Part shown: positions 8,139-17,866 of the stretch, piece by piece
Position numbering within the stretch: the stretch's first letter is position 1
Layout of the letters: every line of letters begins with the position of its first letter
NCBI GenBank assembly: GCA_035716025.1
Contig: DASTKH010000043.1
Location: forward strand, 1 to 64,000
DNA from: JADGHE01 sp035716025
Lineage (GTDB): Bacteria > Pseudomonadota > Alphaproteobacteria > Rhizobiales > Xanthobacteraceae
Direction of reading: 5' to 3'
Length of the DNA: 64,000 nt
The notes under the pieces: generated by a model
The model's database searches: none
What the model was told of the DNA's origin: nothing
What the model saw: the letters and a program-made list of their open reading frames with translations, nothing else
Translations under genes and position numbers: made by a program

Positions 8139-9260
8139 TCACGTCAAGCTTCCCGCGCGGGCGACCCGCAGGACGAGCTGGGCGAGCCGTTCCGCCGCAT
8201 CGAGCCTTCCGACGGCGCGGGCATTCGCTGCCATGACGGCGAGCCGCTCGGGCGCGACGGCGAGCGCGGCAAGGTCCGCGGCGAGCCGCTCGGGCGTGAA
8301 CGCGTCTTGCGGAAGGCGTAGCGCCCCGCCGGCATTGGCGAGAACCCCGGCATTCGCGAATTGATCCTGGTCGAGCGCCCCCGGCAGAGGAACCAAGATC
8401 GCCGGCCGCCCGATTGCGGCAAGTTCGGCGACCGTACCGGCACCCGAGCGGGAAATGACGAGATGCGCATCGGCGACCCGCGCCGGCAGGTCTGTGAAGA
8501 ACGGCGCAAGCTCCGCCTGGACCGAAAGACGCTCATAGGCTGCGCGCACGCGGGGCAGATCCTCCTCCCGCGCCTGCTGCGTAAGCGCGAGGCGCGCCCT
8601 GAGCGCCAGGTCGAGGCGCGCGATGGCCTCCGGCACGACGTCGGCCATCACCCGTGCGCCCTGGCTGCCGCCAAAGACCAGGAGTTTGAGCGGCCCACCA
8701 TGCGCTGGGGCTTCGTAAGGGGTGAGCGCGGCCGCCAGAACCGCCTCCCGCAGCGGGTTTCCGGTGTGGGTCGCCTTCGCGGCGAGCCGCGGCTGCCCCT
8801 CCAGCACTCCGGGAAAAGTCGTCGCAATGGCGGTCACGCGCGCCGCGAGCAGGCGATTGGCCCGGCCGAACACCGCATTGGAATCATGGATCACCGTCGG
8901 AATGCCCCGCAGGCTTGCGGCGAGCACCGGCGGAATCGAGGGGTAGCCGCCGAAACCGACGACGGCGGCGGGCCGCAGAACGCCGAGCAGCCTGTAGGCC
9001 TGCCAGAGACCGGACCCGAGTCGCCATGCGGTCCTCGCAACCGAGATCGGGTCGCGCCCGCGCAGCGTTTCGCTCGGGATGATGTGCACCGCCCGCGCCG
9101 GAAAGCGCGTGCCGTAGCGCGTCGCCCGCTCGTCCGTCGCAAGATCGACGACCGCGCCGTGTCGCGCCAGCGCTTCGGCAAGGGCCTCGGCCGGAAACAG
9201 ATGGCCGCCCGTCCCGCCGGCCGCCAGCAGAACGAGGGGCGGCGCCGCTCCGCCCGCCAT
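8139..9260 (-). CDS. murG: MurG UDP-GlcNAc transferase (lipid II synthase)
   Basis: MurG (373 aa) is the membrane-associated GT28 glycosyltransferase that adds GlcNAc to lipid I, making lipid II on the cytoplasmic face. The glycine-rich loops LLAAGGTGGHLFPAEAL and GFGGYPSIPP, the acceptor-side GGSQGARVMADVVP, and the donor-binding SRSGAGTVAELAAIGRP are present. The usual HEQN motif reads HDSNAVFGRANR here, two conservative-to-moderate substitutions in a well-conserved site. The rest of the enzyme looks intact. It overlaps the ftsW stop codon by one base. Confidence 0.96.
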   Translation of the reverse strand: MAGGAAPPLVLLAAGGTGGHLFPAEALAEALARHGAVVDLATDERATRYGTRFPARAVHIIPSETLRGRDPISVARTAWRLGSGLWQAYRLLGVLRPAAVVGFGGYPSIPPVLAASLRGIPTVIHDSNAVFGRANRLLAARVTAIATTFPGVLEGQPRLAAKATHTGNPLREAVLAAALTPYEAPAHGGPLKLLVFGGSQGARVMADVVPEAIARLDLALRARLALTQQAREEDLPRVRAAYERLSVQAELAPFFTDLPARVADAHLVISRSGAGTVAELAAIGRPAILVPLPGALDQDQFANAGVLANAGGALRLPQDAFTPERLAADLAALAVAPERLAVMAANARAVGRLDAAERLAQLVLRVARAGSLT

Positions 9261-10414
9261 CAGGCGGCTCCGGGCAGGGGGGCGAAAGTATTGCCGCTGC
9301 CGAGCTGCTCGGCGCGTGGGCGCTCCCGCGTGAGCGCAAGCAACATGCCCATGGCGTAGGCGAGCGAGATCAAGGAAGAGCCGCCATAGGACACGAAAGG
9401 AAGCGTCATGCCCTTGGCCGGCATGAGATGCAGATTGACCGCCATGTTGATGGCGGCCTGCGTACCGAACAGAATCGCGAGCCCCGCCACCGCGAAGCGC
9501 GCGAAGGGGTCCTCATCCCGCATGGCCACATTCAGCGTGCGGATGACGACAAGCGCAAACAGCGCAACGAGCACCAGGCAAAGGACGATCCCGAATTCCT
9601 CTCCTGCCACCGCGAACACGAAATCGGTGTGGCCCTCCGGCAGCACGCGCTTGATGGTGCCCTCGCCCGGTCCGGTCCCGAACCAGCCGCCGCGCGTGAA
9701 CGACTCCAGGGCAACATCGATGTTGAAGGTATCACCGGAGGACGGATCCATGAAGCGATTGATGCGCTTCGCCACGTGCGGAATCGTGTAATAGGCGCCG
9801 AGCAGACCGGCGATCGCCGCACCGCCGAGGCCGGCGACCCAGATCCAGCGCATTCCCGCCATGAAGAACAGCGCGCTCCAGACGAGCGCGAGAAGCATTG
9901 TCTGTCCAAAGTCGGGTTGCAGTACCAGGAGCGAGATCGACACGAAAAGCAGCAGGAGCGCAAGCGTGTTGGCCGGCATTTCGGGCCGGCGTGCCGATTC
10001 CGCAAAGAGCCAGGCCACGAGAATCACAAAGGCCGGCTTGAGAAACTCGGAAGGCTGGATATTGACGCCGGCAATGACGATCCAACGCCGCGCGCCCTTG
10101 ATTTCCGCGCCGAATTGCAGCGTCGCGGCGACCAGCAGCAGGCTTACCACAAAGATGACGAGCGACACGCGCCGGATTGTCCGCGGGGTGAGCGCCGAGG
10201 TGCCGACGAGCACCGCCAGCGCAGGCAGGAGGAACAGGATGTGCCGGTAGACGAAGTGAAACGGATCAAGACCGATACGGGTCGCAACCGGCGGGCTGGC
10301 GGCGAGCGACAGCACGATGCCGGCGAGCATCAGCGCCGCCAGCGCGCCGAGCAGCACCCGGTCGATCGTCCACCACCATTCGCCGAACGGCGTGCGCTGC
10401 GCGCGCGACCTCAT
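9260..10414 (-). CDS. ftsW: Peptidoglycan glycosyltransferase FtsW
   Basis: FtsW (about 384 aa) is the SEDS-family polytopic membrane glycosyltransferase that polymerises septal lipid II together with FtsI. About ten hydrophobic segments are visible. The SEDS hallmark region GPGEGTIKRVLPEGHTDFVF and the following AVAGEEFG are intact, as are the C-terminal NLHLMPAKGMTLPFVSYGGS residues. The ATG at 10414 (MRSRAQRTPFGEW) has a GGAG ribosome site; an in-frame TTG ten codons upstream (10444) is less likely. It lies between murD and murG as in most alphaproteobacterial dcw clusters. Confidence 0.96.
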   Translation of the reverse strand: MRSRAQRTPFGEWWWTIDRVLLGALAALMLAGIVLSLAASPPVATRIGLDPFHFVYRHILFLLPALAVLVGTSALTPRTIRRVSLVIFVVSLLLVAATLQFGAEIKGARRWIVIAGVNIQPSEFLKPAFVILVAWLFAESARRPEMPANTLALLLLFVSISLLVLQPDFGQTMLLALVWSALFFMAGMRWIWVAGLGGAAIAGLLGAYYTIPHVAKRINRFMDPSSGDTFNIDVALESFTRGGWFGTGPGEGTIKRVLPEGHTDFVFAVAGEEFGIVLCLVLVALFALVVIRTLNVAMRDEDPFARFAVAGLAILFGTQAAINMAVNLHLMPAKGMTLPFVSYGGSSLISLAYAMGMLLALTRERPRAEQLGSGNTFAPLPGAA

Positions 10415-10505
10415 GGTCTCCGAACCGATGGAATGATCTCCCAACAGTCCTGCACGGGCATGCTTGCTGATTTGTTAATGCCCCCCGCCCGCGAAGGCGG
10501 CGACG

Positions 10506-11903
10506 CTAATTCGCCTCGGCGGCCGGCAGAGCGGCAACGAGCTGCCGAAAGACATCGCCTCGCACCTCGAAATTCGCAAACTGATCGTAGGAGGCACAGG
10601 CAGGCGACAGGAGCACGACCGGCTCGGCAAGATCGGACGCGGCGGCGTCGCGGGCCGCGAGTTCCACGGCGCGCTCCAGGGTTTCGGCGATGACGCAAGG
10701 AGCCGCCCCCTCCAGCGTGGCGGCGAACGCGGCCGCGGCCTCGCCGATCAGATAGGCCTTGCGGATACGCGGGAAATAGCCGGACAGCGACGCAATGCCG
10801 CCGGTCTTCGGCTTGCCTCCGGCGATCCAGAAAATATCGCTGAAGCTGGCAAGCGCGCGGGCGGCGGCATCGGCATTGGTGGCCTTGGAGTCGTTGACGA
10901 ACAGCACGCGGCCGAGCCGGCGCACTTGCTCCATCCGGTGCGCGAGCCCTGGAAAGGAGACGAGCCCGCGCTGGATCGCCTCGGGCGAAAGCCCGAGCGC
11001 CAGCGCGGCGGCGGCCGCGCAGGCGGCGTTCTGCGCGTTATGAACGCCGCGCAGCGAACCGATCCCGCCGATATGCGCCACCAAACGGGCCGTTCCGCCG
11101 GTTGCCTCAACGATCCGCTCGGCCTCGACATAGAGGCCGTGGGCAAGCGGCCGCCTCACCGAAATCCGCACCACACGCTTGCCGGCCTTTTCAAGCCGGT
11201 CGGCGATGGCCTGACCGTGATTGTCGTCGACACCCACCACCGCGGTGCCGTCTGCCGGCACGCCGGCGACGAGCCGCTCCTTGATCGCCGCATAGTTCTC
11301 GAACGTGCCGTGGCGATCGAGATGATCCTCGCTGAGGTTGAGGAGAATGCCGACGGCCGGGTCGAGCGTCGGCGCGAGGTCGATCTGGAAGGACGAGCAT
11401 TCGACCACGTGAACGCGGCCCGCGCGGGGCGGCGCAAGCGAAAGCACCGGCGTGCCGATATTGCCGCCCATCTCGGCCTCGTGGCCCGCAGCGGCAAACA
11501 GGTGGCGGATCAGCGCCGTCGTGGTGGACTTTCCGTTGGTTCCCGTCACGGCGACAAAGGGCGACGCTGGCGCCGTGCGGCGCCGCTCCCGACAATAAAG
11601 CTCGATGTCGCCGATCACCTCGACGGCGGCATTGCGCGCCATGCCGACGCTCCAGTGGGGCGCCGGATGCGTGAGCGGCACGCCGGGCGCAAGCACGAGG
11701 GCCGCAATCTGCGACCAGTCCGCGTCCCGGAGGTCGGCAACCGCAATATTCTCCCGGGCGGCGGCATCCCGTCCCTTGGCGCTGTCGTCCCAGGCGAGAA
11801 CGGTCGCGCCGCCGGCGATGAGGGCGCGGCAGCTCGCAAGGCCCGAACTGCCGAGGCCGAACACCGCGACACGGCGGCCGGCAAACGAAGTGACCGGGAT
11901 CAT
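10506..11903 (-). CDS. murD: UDP-N-acetylmuramoylalanine--D-glutamate ligase
   Basis: MurD (465 aa) adds D-glutamate to UDP-MurNAc-L-Ala in the cytoplasm. The N-terminal Rossmann-like sequence RVAVFGLGSSGLASCRAL, the ATP loop VTGTNGKSTTTALI near residue 120, the middle-domain NLSEDHLDRHGTFENY and the Mur-ligase region RGVHNAQNAACAAAAALALG are present. The C-terminal domain carries FVNDSKATNADA and LLSPACASYDQF, both conserved in MurD. A 58-base gap separates it from mraY and about 90 bases from ftsW. Confidence 0.97.
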   Translation of the reverse strand: MIPVTSFAGRRVAVFGLGSSGLASCRALIAGGATVLAWDDSAKGRDAAARENIAVADLRDADWSQIAALVLAPGVPLTHPAPHWSVGMARNAAVEVIGDIELYCRERRRTAPASPFVAVTGTNGKSTTTALIRHLFAAAGHEAEMGGNIGTPVLSLAPPRAGRVHVVECSSFQIDLAPTLDPAVGILLNLSEDHLDRHGTFENYAAIKERLVAGVPADGTAVVGVDDNHGQAIADRLEKAGKRVVRISVRRPLAHGLYVEAERIVEATGGTARLVAHIGGIGSLRGVHNAQNAACAAAAALALGLSPEAIQRGLVSFPGLAHRMEQVRRLGRVLFVNDSKATNADAAARALASFSDIFWIAGGKPKTGGIASLSGYFPRIRKAYLIGEAAAAFAATLEGAAPCVIAETLERAVELAARDAAASDLAEPVVLLSPACASYDQFANFEVRGDVFRQLVAALPAAEAN

Positions 11904-11961
11904 GAGCTTGAGCCTGCCTGCGCAGCCTCCGGTCCGGCGCTGCTTCGCCTCACGAGACGCG

Positions 11962-13047
11962 TCACCGCAGCTTGAGGGTGGAGAGACCGGCGAGCGCCAG
12001 CACCACCGAGATGATCCAGAACCGAATCACGATCTGCGGCTCCGTCCAGCCGAGCTGCTCGAAATGATGGTGGATCGGCGCCATCTTGAACACGCGCTTG
12101 CCGGTGAGCTTGTAGGAGGCGACTTGCACGATCACCGACACCGCCTCGAGAACGAAGAGCCCGCCGATCACCGCCAGCACGATCTCGTGCTTGGTGGCCA
12201 CGGCGATCGTGCCGAGCATGCCGCCCAAGGCGAGCGAACCGGTATCCCCCATGAAAATCGATGCCGGCGGGGCGTTGAACCAGAGAAAACCGAGCCCGGC
12301 GCCGAAAACCGCGCCGCACAGCACCATAAGCTCCCCGGCGCCTGCGACATAGTGGATCTGCAGGTAGTCCGAGAACACCGCATTGCCCGCGAGATAAGCG
12401 ATCGCTCCGAAGCTTGCCGCGGCGATCATCACCGGCACGATGGCAAGCCCGTCGAGGCCGTCGGTGAGGTTCACCGCGTTGCCCGCCCCGACGATCACGA
12501 CCGCGCCGAAGGCAATGAAGAACCAGCCGAGATCGAGCAGCACATCCTTGAAGAAGGGAAAGGCGAGCGAGGTCGCGAAGGGCGGGCGGCCGAGATGCGC
12601 GATCGCAAAACAGGCCGCCGCCGCGATCAGCACCTCGATCAGCAGCCGCAGCCGGCCGGAGACGCCGTCATGGGTCTGCTTCGTGACCTTGAGATAATCG
12701 TCGTAGAAGCCGACGAGCCCGAACCCGAGTGTCACGCCGAGGACGATCCAGACATAGCGGTTCGAGAGGTTCGCCCAGAGCAAGGTGGAAACCACCAGAC
12801 CCGAAAGGATCATCAGCCCGCCCATCGTGGGCGTTCCGCGCTTGGTGACGAGGTGCGACTGCGGCCCGTCCTGGCGGATCGGCTGGCCCTTTCCCTGCAT
12901 CAGCCGCAACAGATTGATGGTACCCGGCCCGAAGAGAAAGACGAACACGATCGCGGTCACGACCGCCCCGCCAGTCCGGAACGTGATGTACCGGAACACA
13001 TTGAGGACCGAGATCGTGTCGGAGAACTGGATCAGCCAGTACAGCAT
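11962..13047 (-). CDS. mraY: Phospho-N-acetylmuramoyl-pentapeptide transferase
   Basis: MraY (361 aa) transfers phospho-MurNAc-pentapeptide to undecaprenyl phosphate, making lipid I. It is a ten-helix membrane enzyme. Conserved catalytic residues are seen in FYDDYLKVTKQTHDGVSG (the DD pair), NAVNLTDGLDGLA and GDTGSLALGG, and the histidine-rich loop MAPIHHHFEQLGW is complete. The length is typical for proteobacteria. It lies between murF and murD as expected. Confidence 0.98.
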   Translation of the reverse strand: MLYWLIQFSDTISVLNVFRYITFRTGGAVVTAIVFVFLFGPGTINLLRLMQGKGQPIRQDGPQSHLVTKRGTPTMGGLMILSGLVVSTLLWANLSNRYVWIVLGVTLGFGLVGFYDDYLKVTKQTHDGVSGRLRLLIEVLIAAAACFAIAHLGRPPFATSLAFPFFKDVLLDLGWFFIAFGAVVIVGAGNAVNLTDGLDGLAIVPVMIAAASFGAIAYLAGNAVFSDYLQIHYVAGAGELMVLCGAVFGAGLGFLWFNAPPASIFMGDTGSLALGGMLGTIAVATKHEIVLAVIGGLFVLEAVSVIVQVASYKLTGKRVFKMAPIHHHFEQLGWTEPQIVIRFWIISVVLALAGLSTLKLR

Positions 13048-13057
13048 AAACAGGGCC

Positions 13058-14491
13058 TTAGACGGGCGCGGAATTCAGCATACCGGCCGCGGTGTAGCGG
13101 TTTGCGAGCGCCTTGACGATAGGGCCCATGCGGGAACCGAGGGATCCCTTGATCATCACGGCGTCTCCGGCCCGTACCGCAGCAAGTACCTGCGGCTCGA
13201 GCGAAGCGGCATCGGCGGCATGGCCCCCACGACGCTCACGGGGAATTGCGTCCCAGAGGAAACGCATCAAGCGACCGGAACAAAAGACGAGATCGATCTG
13301 GTTGGCGGTGATCGCGTCGGCAAGCTCCGCATGCAAGCGCGGTCCGTCGCCGCCGAGTTCCAGCATATCCCCGAGCACGGCGATGCGCCGTCCGCGCGGG
13401 CCGACCCGCGCCTGGCCGAGCAACGCCAGCGCCGCCCGCATCGAGGCCGGATTGGCGTTGTAGCTCTCGTCAATGAGGAGCGCCTCGCCTTCCGGGAAGC
13501 GGAGCGTGAGGCGGGCGCCGCGGCCGCCCGGCGGCCGGAAGTCCGCGAGTGCCAAGGCCGCCTCGCCCAAATCCGCGCCCGCCAAGGCGGCCGCGGCCAG
13601 AACGGCGAGCGAGTTGACGACGAGATGGCGGCCGGGCGCGCCGAGCCGGTAGGCGATCTCCTGCCCGAAAATGCGCGCGCGCACGGTGGAACTCTCCGGA
13701 TCGAGGGAAACCGCGACCAGGCTTGCATCGGCTTGCGGGTCCATCCCGAAGCTGACGATGCGGGCGCCGGCGGCGCGCGCAGCGACGGCCAGGCGTTCGA
13801 ACTGACCGTTGTCGCGGTTAAGCACGGCGGCGCCGCCGGGCTCCAGGCCCAGAAAGATCTCCGCCTTTGCGTCGGCGATCGCCTCGAGCGTGCCGAAATA
13901 TTCGAGGTGGACCGGCTCGATCGTGGTCACCACCGCAACATGCGGGCGAACGAGGCGCGCGAGCGGCGTGATTTCGCCGGCGTGATTCATGCCGATCTCG
14001 AAAACTCCATAAGCGGCGGCCGCCGGCATGCGCGCCAAGGAGAGCGGCACGCCCCAATGGTTGTTGTAGGAGGCAGCCGACGCGTGCGTCGGCCCGACTC
14101 TTTCGAGCGCGAGCCGCAGCGCCTCCTTGGTGCCGGTCTTGCCGACCGAGCCGGTGACGGCGACGATCCGCGCCTGTGTGCGCGCACGCGCCGCGCGCGC
14201 AAGAGCGACGAGGCCCGCGAGCACATCCTCGACGAGCAAGAGCGGCGCCCCCGCCGGCAAGGCGTTTCGCTTGTCCGTGCTCGCCACCACCAGCGCGGCG
14301 CCGCGCGCGAGGGCGGCTGGCACGAATTCATGCCCGTCGCGGGACTCGCCGCGGATCGCAAAGAACGCGTCCCCCGGGTTCAGCGTGCGGCTGTCGATGG
14401 AAAGGCCGCGAACCTCGGTCGGCGGAGCCCCCGCGATCTCTGCCTTCATGGCGGCCGCCATGGCCTGTGGGCTCCACAACGCTTCGCTCAT
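13058..14491 (-). CDS. murF: UDP-MurNAc-tripeptide--D-Ala-D-Ala ligase
   Basis: MurF (477 aa) adds the D-Ala-D-Ala dipeptide made by Ddl to the UDP-MurNAc-tripeptide. The N-terminal substrate domain contains GLSIDSRTLNPGDAFFA; the ATP loop VTGSVGKTGTKEAL lies near residue 125, followed by ASYNNHWGVPLSLA and GMNHAGEI, which are characteristic of MurF. The C-terminal domain has LLIDESYNANPASMRAAL. Its start overlaps the murE stop by four bases (ATGA), and it stops about 10 bases before mraY begins. Confidence 0.97.
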   Translation of the reverse strand: MSEALWSPQAMAAAMKAEIAGAPPTEVRGLSIDSRTLNPGDAFFAIRGESRDGHEFVPAALARGAALVVASTDKRNALPAGAPLLLVEDVLAGLVALARAARARTQARIVAVTGSVGKTGTKEALRLALERVGPTHASAASYNNHWGVPLSLARMPAAAAYGVFEIGMNHAGEITPLARLVRPHVAVVTTIEPVHLEYFGTLEAIADAKAEIFLGLEPGGAAVLNRDNGQFERLAVAARAAGARIVSFGMDPQADASLVAVSLDPESSTVRARIFGQEIAYRLGAPGRHLVVNSLAVLAAAALAGADLGEAALALADFRPPGGRGARLTLRFPEGEALLIDESYNANPASMRAALALLGQARVGPRGRRIAVLGDMLELGGDGPRLHAELADAITANQIDLVFCSGRLMRFLWDAIPRERRGGHAADAASLEPQVLAAVRAGDAVMIKGSLGSRMGPIVKALANRYTAAGMLNSAPV

Positions 14492-15939
14492 GCAACCTTT
14501 CCTTCCAGGACGGCAGCGACGGCCCCGTGATCGCTGAATGGGAGCACCCGGTTGCCGACGATCTGGCCGCTTTCATGGCCCTTCCCGGCGATCAACAGGA
14601 CATCGCCCTGTTCCAGGGCCGCAATCGCGGCCCGGATCGCCTCGGCGCGGTCGCCGATCTCCCGCGCACCGGCTGCGGCCGCGAGAATTTCAGCGCGGAT
14701 CGCCGCCGGGTCCTCGCTGCGCGGGTTGTCGTCGGTGACGATGACGCAATCGGCCTTTTCGGCGGCGATGCGGCCCATGATGGGTCGTTTGCCGCGGTCG
14801 CGGTCGCCGCCGCAGCCGAACACGACGACGAGGCGTCGCCGGGCGTGGGGCCTCAGCGCGTCCAGCGCCTTGGCGAGGGCGTCGGGCTTGTGCGCGTAGT
14901 CCACGAAAATCGGCGCCCCCCGCACCGTCCCGACGTGTTCGAGGCGCCCCTTGGCACCCCGCAAGGAAGACAGCGCCGAGAAGACGGCGTCCGGCTTGCC
15001 GCCGGTTGCGATGGCCAGGCCGGCGGCCACGACGGCGTTTTCGGCTTGGAAAGCGCCGACCAGAGGCAGCCGGACATCGAGCCTTCGTCCCTCATAGCGA
15101 AGCCGTAGAACCTGTGAAAATCCCTCGGCGACGACCTCCTCGATGGCGATTGCCCTGCCACGGCGGCCGACGGTCAGCACGAGAAGACCGCGGGCGTGCG
15201 CGGCGGCCTCCACTCTCTCTCCATAGGGATCGTCGGCATGGACGACGGCGGCGCCCCCCGGCGGCACCAGTTCCGAGAAAAGCCGCAGCTTGGCGGCGAA
15301 ATATGCTTCCAGGCTCGAATGATAATCGAGGTGATCGCGCGAGAGATTGGTGAAGGCGGCGGCCTTGAGCCGCAGTCCGTCGAGGCGATGTTGATCGAGA
15401 CCGTGCGAGGACGCTTCGATCGCGAGATGCGAGACCCCTTCGTCCGCGAGGCGCTGGAGCGTACGATGCAAAGCAACCGGGTCGGGAGTCGTCAGGGATC
15501 CGTACACTTCCCCCGAGGGGGCCACGACCCCGATCGTGCCGACGCTTGCGGCGGCATGACCGAGAGCGGTCCAGATTTGTCTCAGGAAGGCGGCGACCGA
15601 CGTTTTTCCGCTCGTTCCGGTGACGGCCGCGATGGTCGCAGGCTGGCCGGGCAGAAACCGGGCGGCCGTCAGGGCGAGCGCCCGGCGCGCGTTCGGCACA
15701 CGCACGAATGGCGTCGTTTCGGGCAAACCGGCCGGCCGGCGTTCGGCCATGACCGCCTTGGCGCCAGCCGCCAAGGCCGCATCGACGAACAGGGCCCCTT
15801 CCGCGCGGCTGCCGGAGAGCGCAACGAACAGGTCCCCTTCCGCGATGGAACGGCTGTCGGCGGAAATCCCGGCCAGCGCGAGATCCGCGAAGCGGGCTTC
15901 GAACTCGGCGTCCGGCGGCACTGCATCGCGAAGCTGCAT
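14488..15939 (-). CDS. murE: UDP-MurNAc-L-Ala-D-Glu--meso-DAP ligase
   Basis: MurE (about 483 aa) adds the third stem-peptide residue. The sequence DNPRSEDP near the C-terminus is the motif associated with meso-diaminopimelate specificity, as expected in a Gram-negative. The ATP loop VTGTSGKTSVAAFL lies near residue 110, and SSHGLDQHRLDG and NLSRDHLDYHSS are typical MurE motifs. The ATG at 15939 (MQLRDAVPP) is preferred over an in-frame TTG five codons upstream. A gap of about 85 bases separates it from ftsI. Confidence 0.96.
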   Translation of the reverse strand: MQLRDAVPPDAEFEARFADLALAGISADSRSIAEGDLFVALSGSRAEGALFVDAALAAGAKAVMAERRPAGLPETTPFVRVPNARRALALTAARFLPGQPATIAAVTGTSGKTSVAAFLRQIWTALGHAAASVGTIGVVAPSGEVYGSLTTPDPVALHRTLQRLADEGVSHLAIEASSHGLDQHRLDGLRLKAAAFTNLSRDHLDYHSSLEAYFAAKLRLFSELVPPGGAAVVHADDPYGERVEAAAHARGLLVLTVGRRGRAIAIEEVVAEGFSQVLRLRYEGRRLDVRLPLVGAFQAENAVVAAGLAIATGGKPDAVFSALSSLRGAKGRLEHVGTVRGAPIFVDYAHKPDALAKALDALRPHARRRLVVVFGCGGDRDRGKRPIMGRIAAEKADCVIVTDDNPRSEDPAAIRAEILAAAAGAREIGDRAEAIRAAIAALEQGDVLLIAGKGHESGQIVGNRVLPFSDHGAVAAVLEGKVA

Positions 15940-16024
15940 TGGAGACCGTTTCAATTTTCACTCAAGGCGCCGGCGCGGGGCGGGCCCGATCCCGCGCAGC
16001 CTATCAGGCTTCGGGGCATCACGC

Positions 16025-17866
16025 TCAGGGCTGCACCGCCCGCGCGTCGGTCGTGCGGATCGTCTGGCCCGCAGGCTGCCCGGGAGGCGCAAGGTTGCCC
16101 ATGGGTGGGCGGCCTACGCCGAGAATCTGTTGCTCGGCCGGGGGCAGATCGAACCGCGGCTCGATGCCGAGCAGCGGTGCGATGCGGGTGATGACCTTGC
16201 CGCCCGTCGGCACCGCGTTCCAGCCCGAGGTCGCGTATCCGTAGGTCTCCTTCAAAGGCTGCGGCTCGTCCAGCATGATGAGCAGGACATAGCGCGGTTC
16301 GTCGGCCGGCAGCACCGCCGTGAAACTGTTGAGAAGCTTGCTCTTCGAGTAACGCCCGCCGATCACCTTTTCGGACGTGCCGGTCTTCCCGCCGACATAA
16401 TAGCCCTTCACTTCGGCCTTCGAAGCGGTGCCTTTCTCGACGTTCAGGCGCATCAAATAGCGCATCTTGATGCTGGTCTCGGGCTTGATGACCTGCGTGC
16501 CCAGCCGGCGCGCCTCCGCCTCGCTGCGCTTGAGAAAGGTCGGCGGAATGAGAATGCCGCCGTTCATCAACGCCCCGATGCCCATCATGGCCTGCAGCGG
16601 CGCGACCGACAGACCGTGGCCGAAGGCGATGGTGACGGTATTCAGTTCGCCCCAGCGTTTCGGCACCAGCGGCTCGGCGCTTTCGGGCAATTCGGTGCGC
16701 AGCCGGTCGAGCTGCCCCATCTTGCGCAGGAAGGCCTTATGGGCCTCGACGCCGAGGAACAGCGCCATGCGGGCCGTGCCGATATTGGAGGAGTAGGTGA
16801 AGATCTCCGGCACCGTCAGGATGCGGCGCTGCGCATGGTAGTCGTGGATCGTGAAACGGCCATAGCGCAAGGGGACGCGTGCGTCGAAGGACGAGTTGAG
16901 CGACACCTTTCCGGAGTCGAGAGCCATCGCGAGCGTGAGCGCCTTGAAGGTCGAACCCATCTCGTATACGCCCGTCGTCAGCCGGTTGATGCGGGTCGGG
17001 TCGTTGGCCTCGCGCGGATTGTTGGGGTCAAAATCCGGTATCGAGACCATCGCGACGACTTCGCCCGTGCGCACGTCCATGACCGTGCCGGCCGCCGCCT
17101 TTGCGTGATACTTTTCTTTTGCGCGCAAAAGCTCGTCGCGTAGCGCATGCTGCACGCGCAGATCGAGCGCCAGCTCGACGGGAAGCTGCTGGCGATCGAC
17201 CGCGAAGCCCGCGCGATGCAAGTCGGCAAGACCGTTCTTGTCGAGCCAGCGCTCGATCCCGGCGATCCCCTGGTTGTCGATGTTGACGAGCCCGATCAGG
17301 TGAGCGACCTCGGCGCCGTTCGGGTAAACCCGCTTGTTCTCGCGCAGGAATCCGACGCCCGGGATGCCGAGACGGTGGATCTCCTGCTGCTGTTTCGGCG
17401 TGATTTCGCGCTTGAGCCATGCGAAGCCCTTTTTCGAGCTCAGGCGCTCGCGCACTTCCTTCACGTCGAGATCCGGGAGGGTGGCGGTCAGGAGTTCGAC
17501 GGCCTCGTCGACGTCGATCAGGCGCCGCGGCTCGGCGTAGAGCGAAGAGGCCTTCACGTCCGTGGCAAGAACGTATCCGTTGCGGTCGACAATGTCAGGC
17601 CGGGCGGTGGCCACCGCATCCTGGGCGCCGCCGCGGCGCCCGGCGTGGTTCTCCGGCGCGGTCGCGAACAGCACGAGCCGGACGGCGATCACGGCATAGA
17701 CCAGCGCGAAAACACCGATGGCGAGCCCGATGCGGGCCTTCGATTTCGCCCCGTGGTCGATATTCTGTCCGTAGAGGAGCGTGCGCAGCACGCGGCGGCG
17801 CGCGGGACCCGTTGGCCCGGCGGCAGCCGGAGCGCCGGGACGATCGTGAGACGATGACAAGCTCAT
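16025..17866 (-). CDS. ftsI: Septal transpeptidase FtsI (PBP3)
   Basis: FtsI (613 aa) is the class B penicillin-binding protein that cross-links septal peptidoglycan with FtsW. One N-terminal transmembrane segment (about residues 45-65) follows a basic cytoplasmic tail; the pedestal domain begins near RPDIVDRNGYVLA. All three transpeptidase motifs are present: GSTFK with the active-site serine, SSN in YSSNIG, and KTGT in GGKTGTSEK. The start at 17866 is set by a four-base ATGA overlap with the ftsL stop; an open frame extends upstream but is only the shadow of ftsL. Confidence 0.97.
   Translation of the reverse strand: MSLSSSHDRPGAPAAAGPTGPARRRVLRTLLYGQNIDHGAKSKARIGLAIGVFALVYAVIAVRLVLFATAPENHAGRRGGAQDAVATARPDIVDRNGYVLATDVKASSLYAEPRRLIDVDEAVELLTATLPDLDVKEVRERLSSKKGFAWLKREITPKQQQEIHRLGIPGVGFLRENKRVYPNGAEVAHLIGLVNIDNQGIAGIERWLDKNGLADLHRAGFAVDRQQLPVELALDLRVQHALRDELLRAKEKYHAKAAAGTVMDVRTGEVVAMVSIPDFDPNNPREANDPTRINRLTTGVYEMGSTFKALTLAMALDSGKVSLNSSFDARVPLRYGRFTIHDYHAQRRILTVPEIFTYSSNIGTARMALFLGVEAHKAFLRKMGQLDRLRTELPESAEPLVPKRWGELNTVTIAFGHGLSVAPLQAMMGIGALMNGGILIPPTFLKRSEAEARRLGTQVIKPETSIKMRYLMRLNVEKGTASKAEVKGYYVGGKTGTSEKVIGGRYSKSKLLNSFTAVLPADEPRYVLLIMLDEPQPLKETYGYATSGWNAVPTGGKVITRIAPLLGIEPRFDLPPAEQQILGVGRPPMGNLAPPGQPAGQTIRTTDARAVQP

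Noticed and set aside
5836..8364. 842-codon plus-strand frame over murB and murC
   Set aside because: Entirely antisense to clear murB, murC and part of murG; composition is typical of a GC-rich shadow.
9428..10693. 421-codon plus-strand frame over ftsW
   Set aside because: Antisense to ftsW and murD, extremely rich in Arg, Gln and His, no domain.
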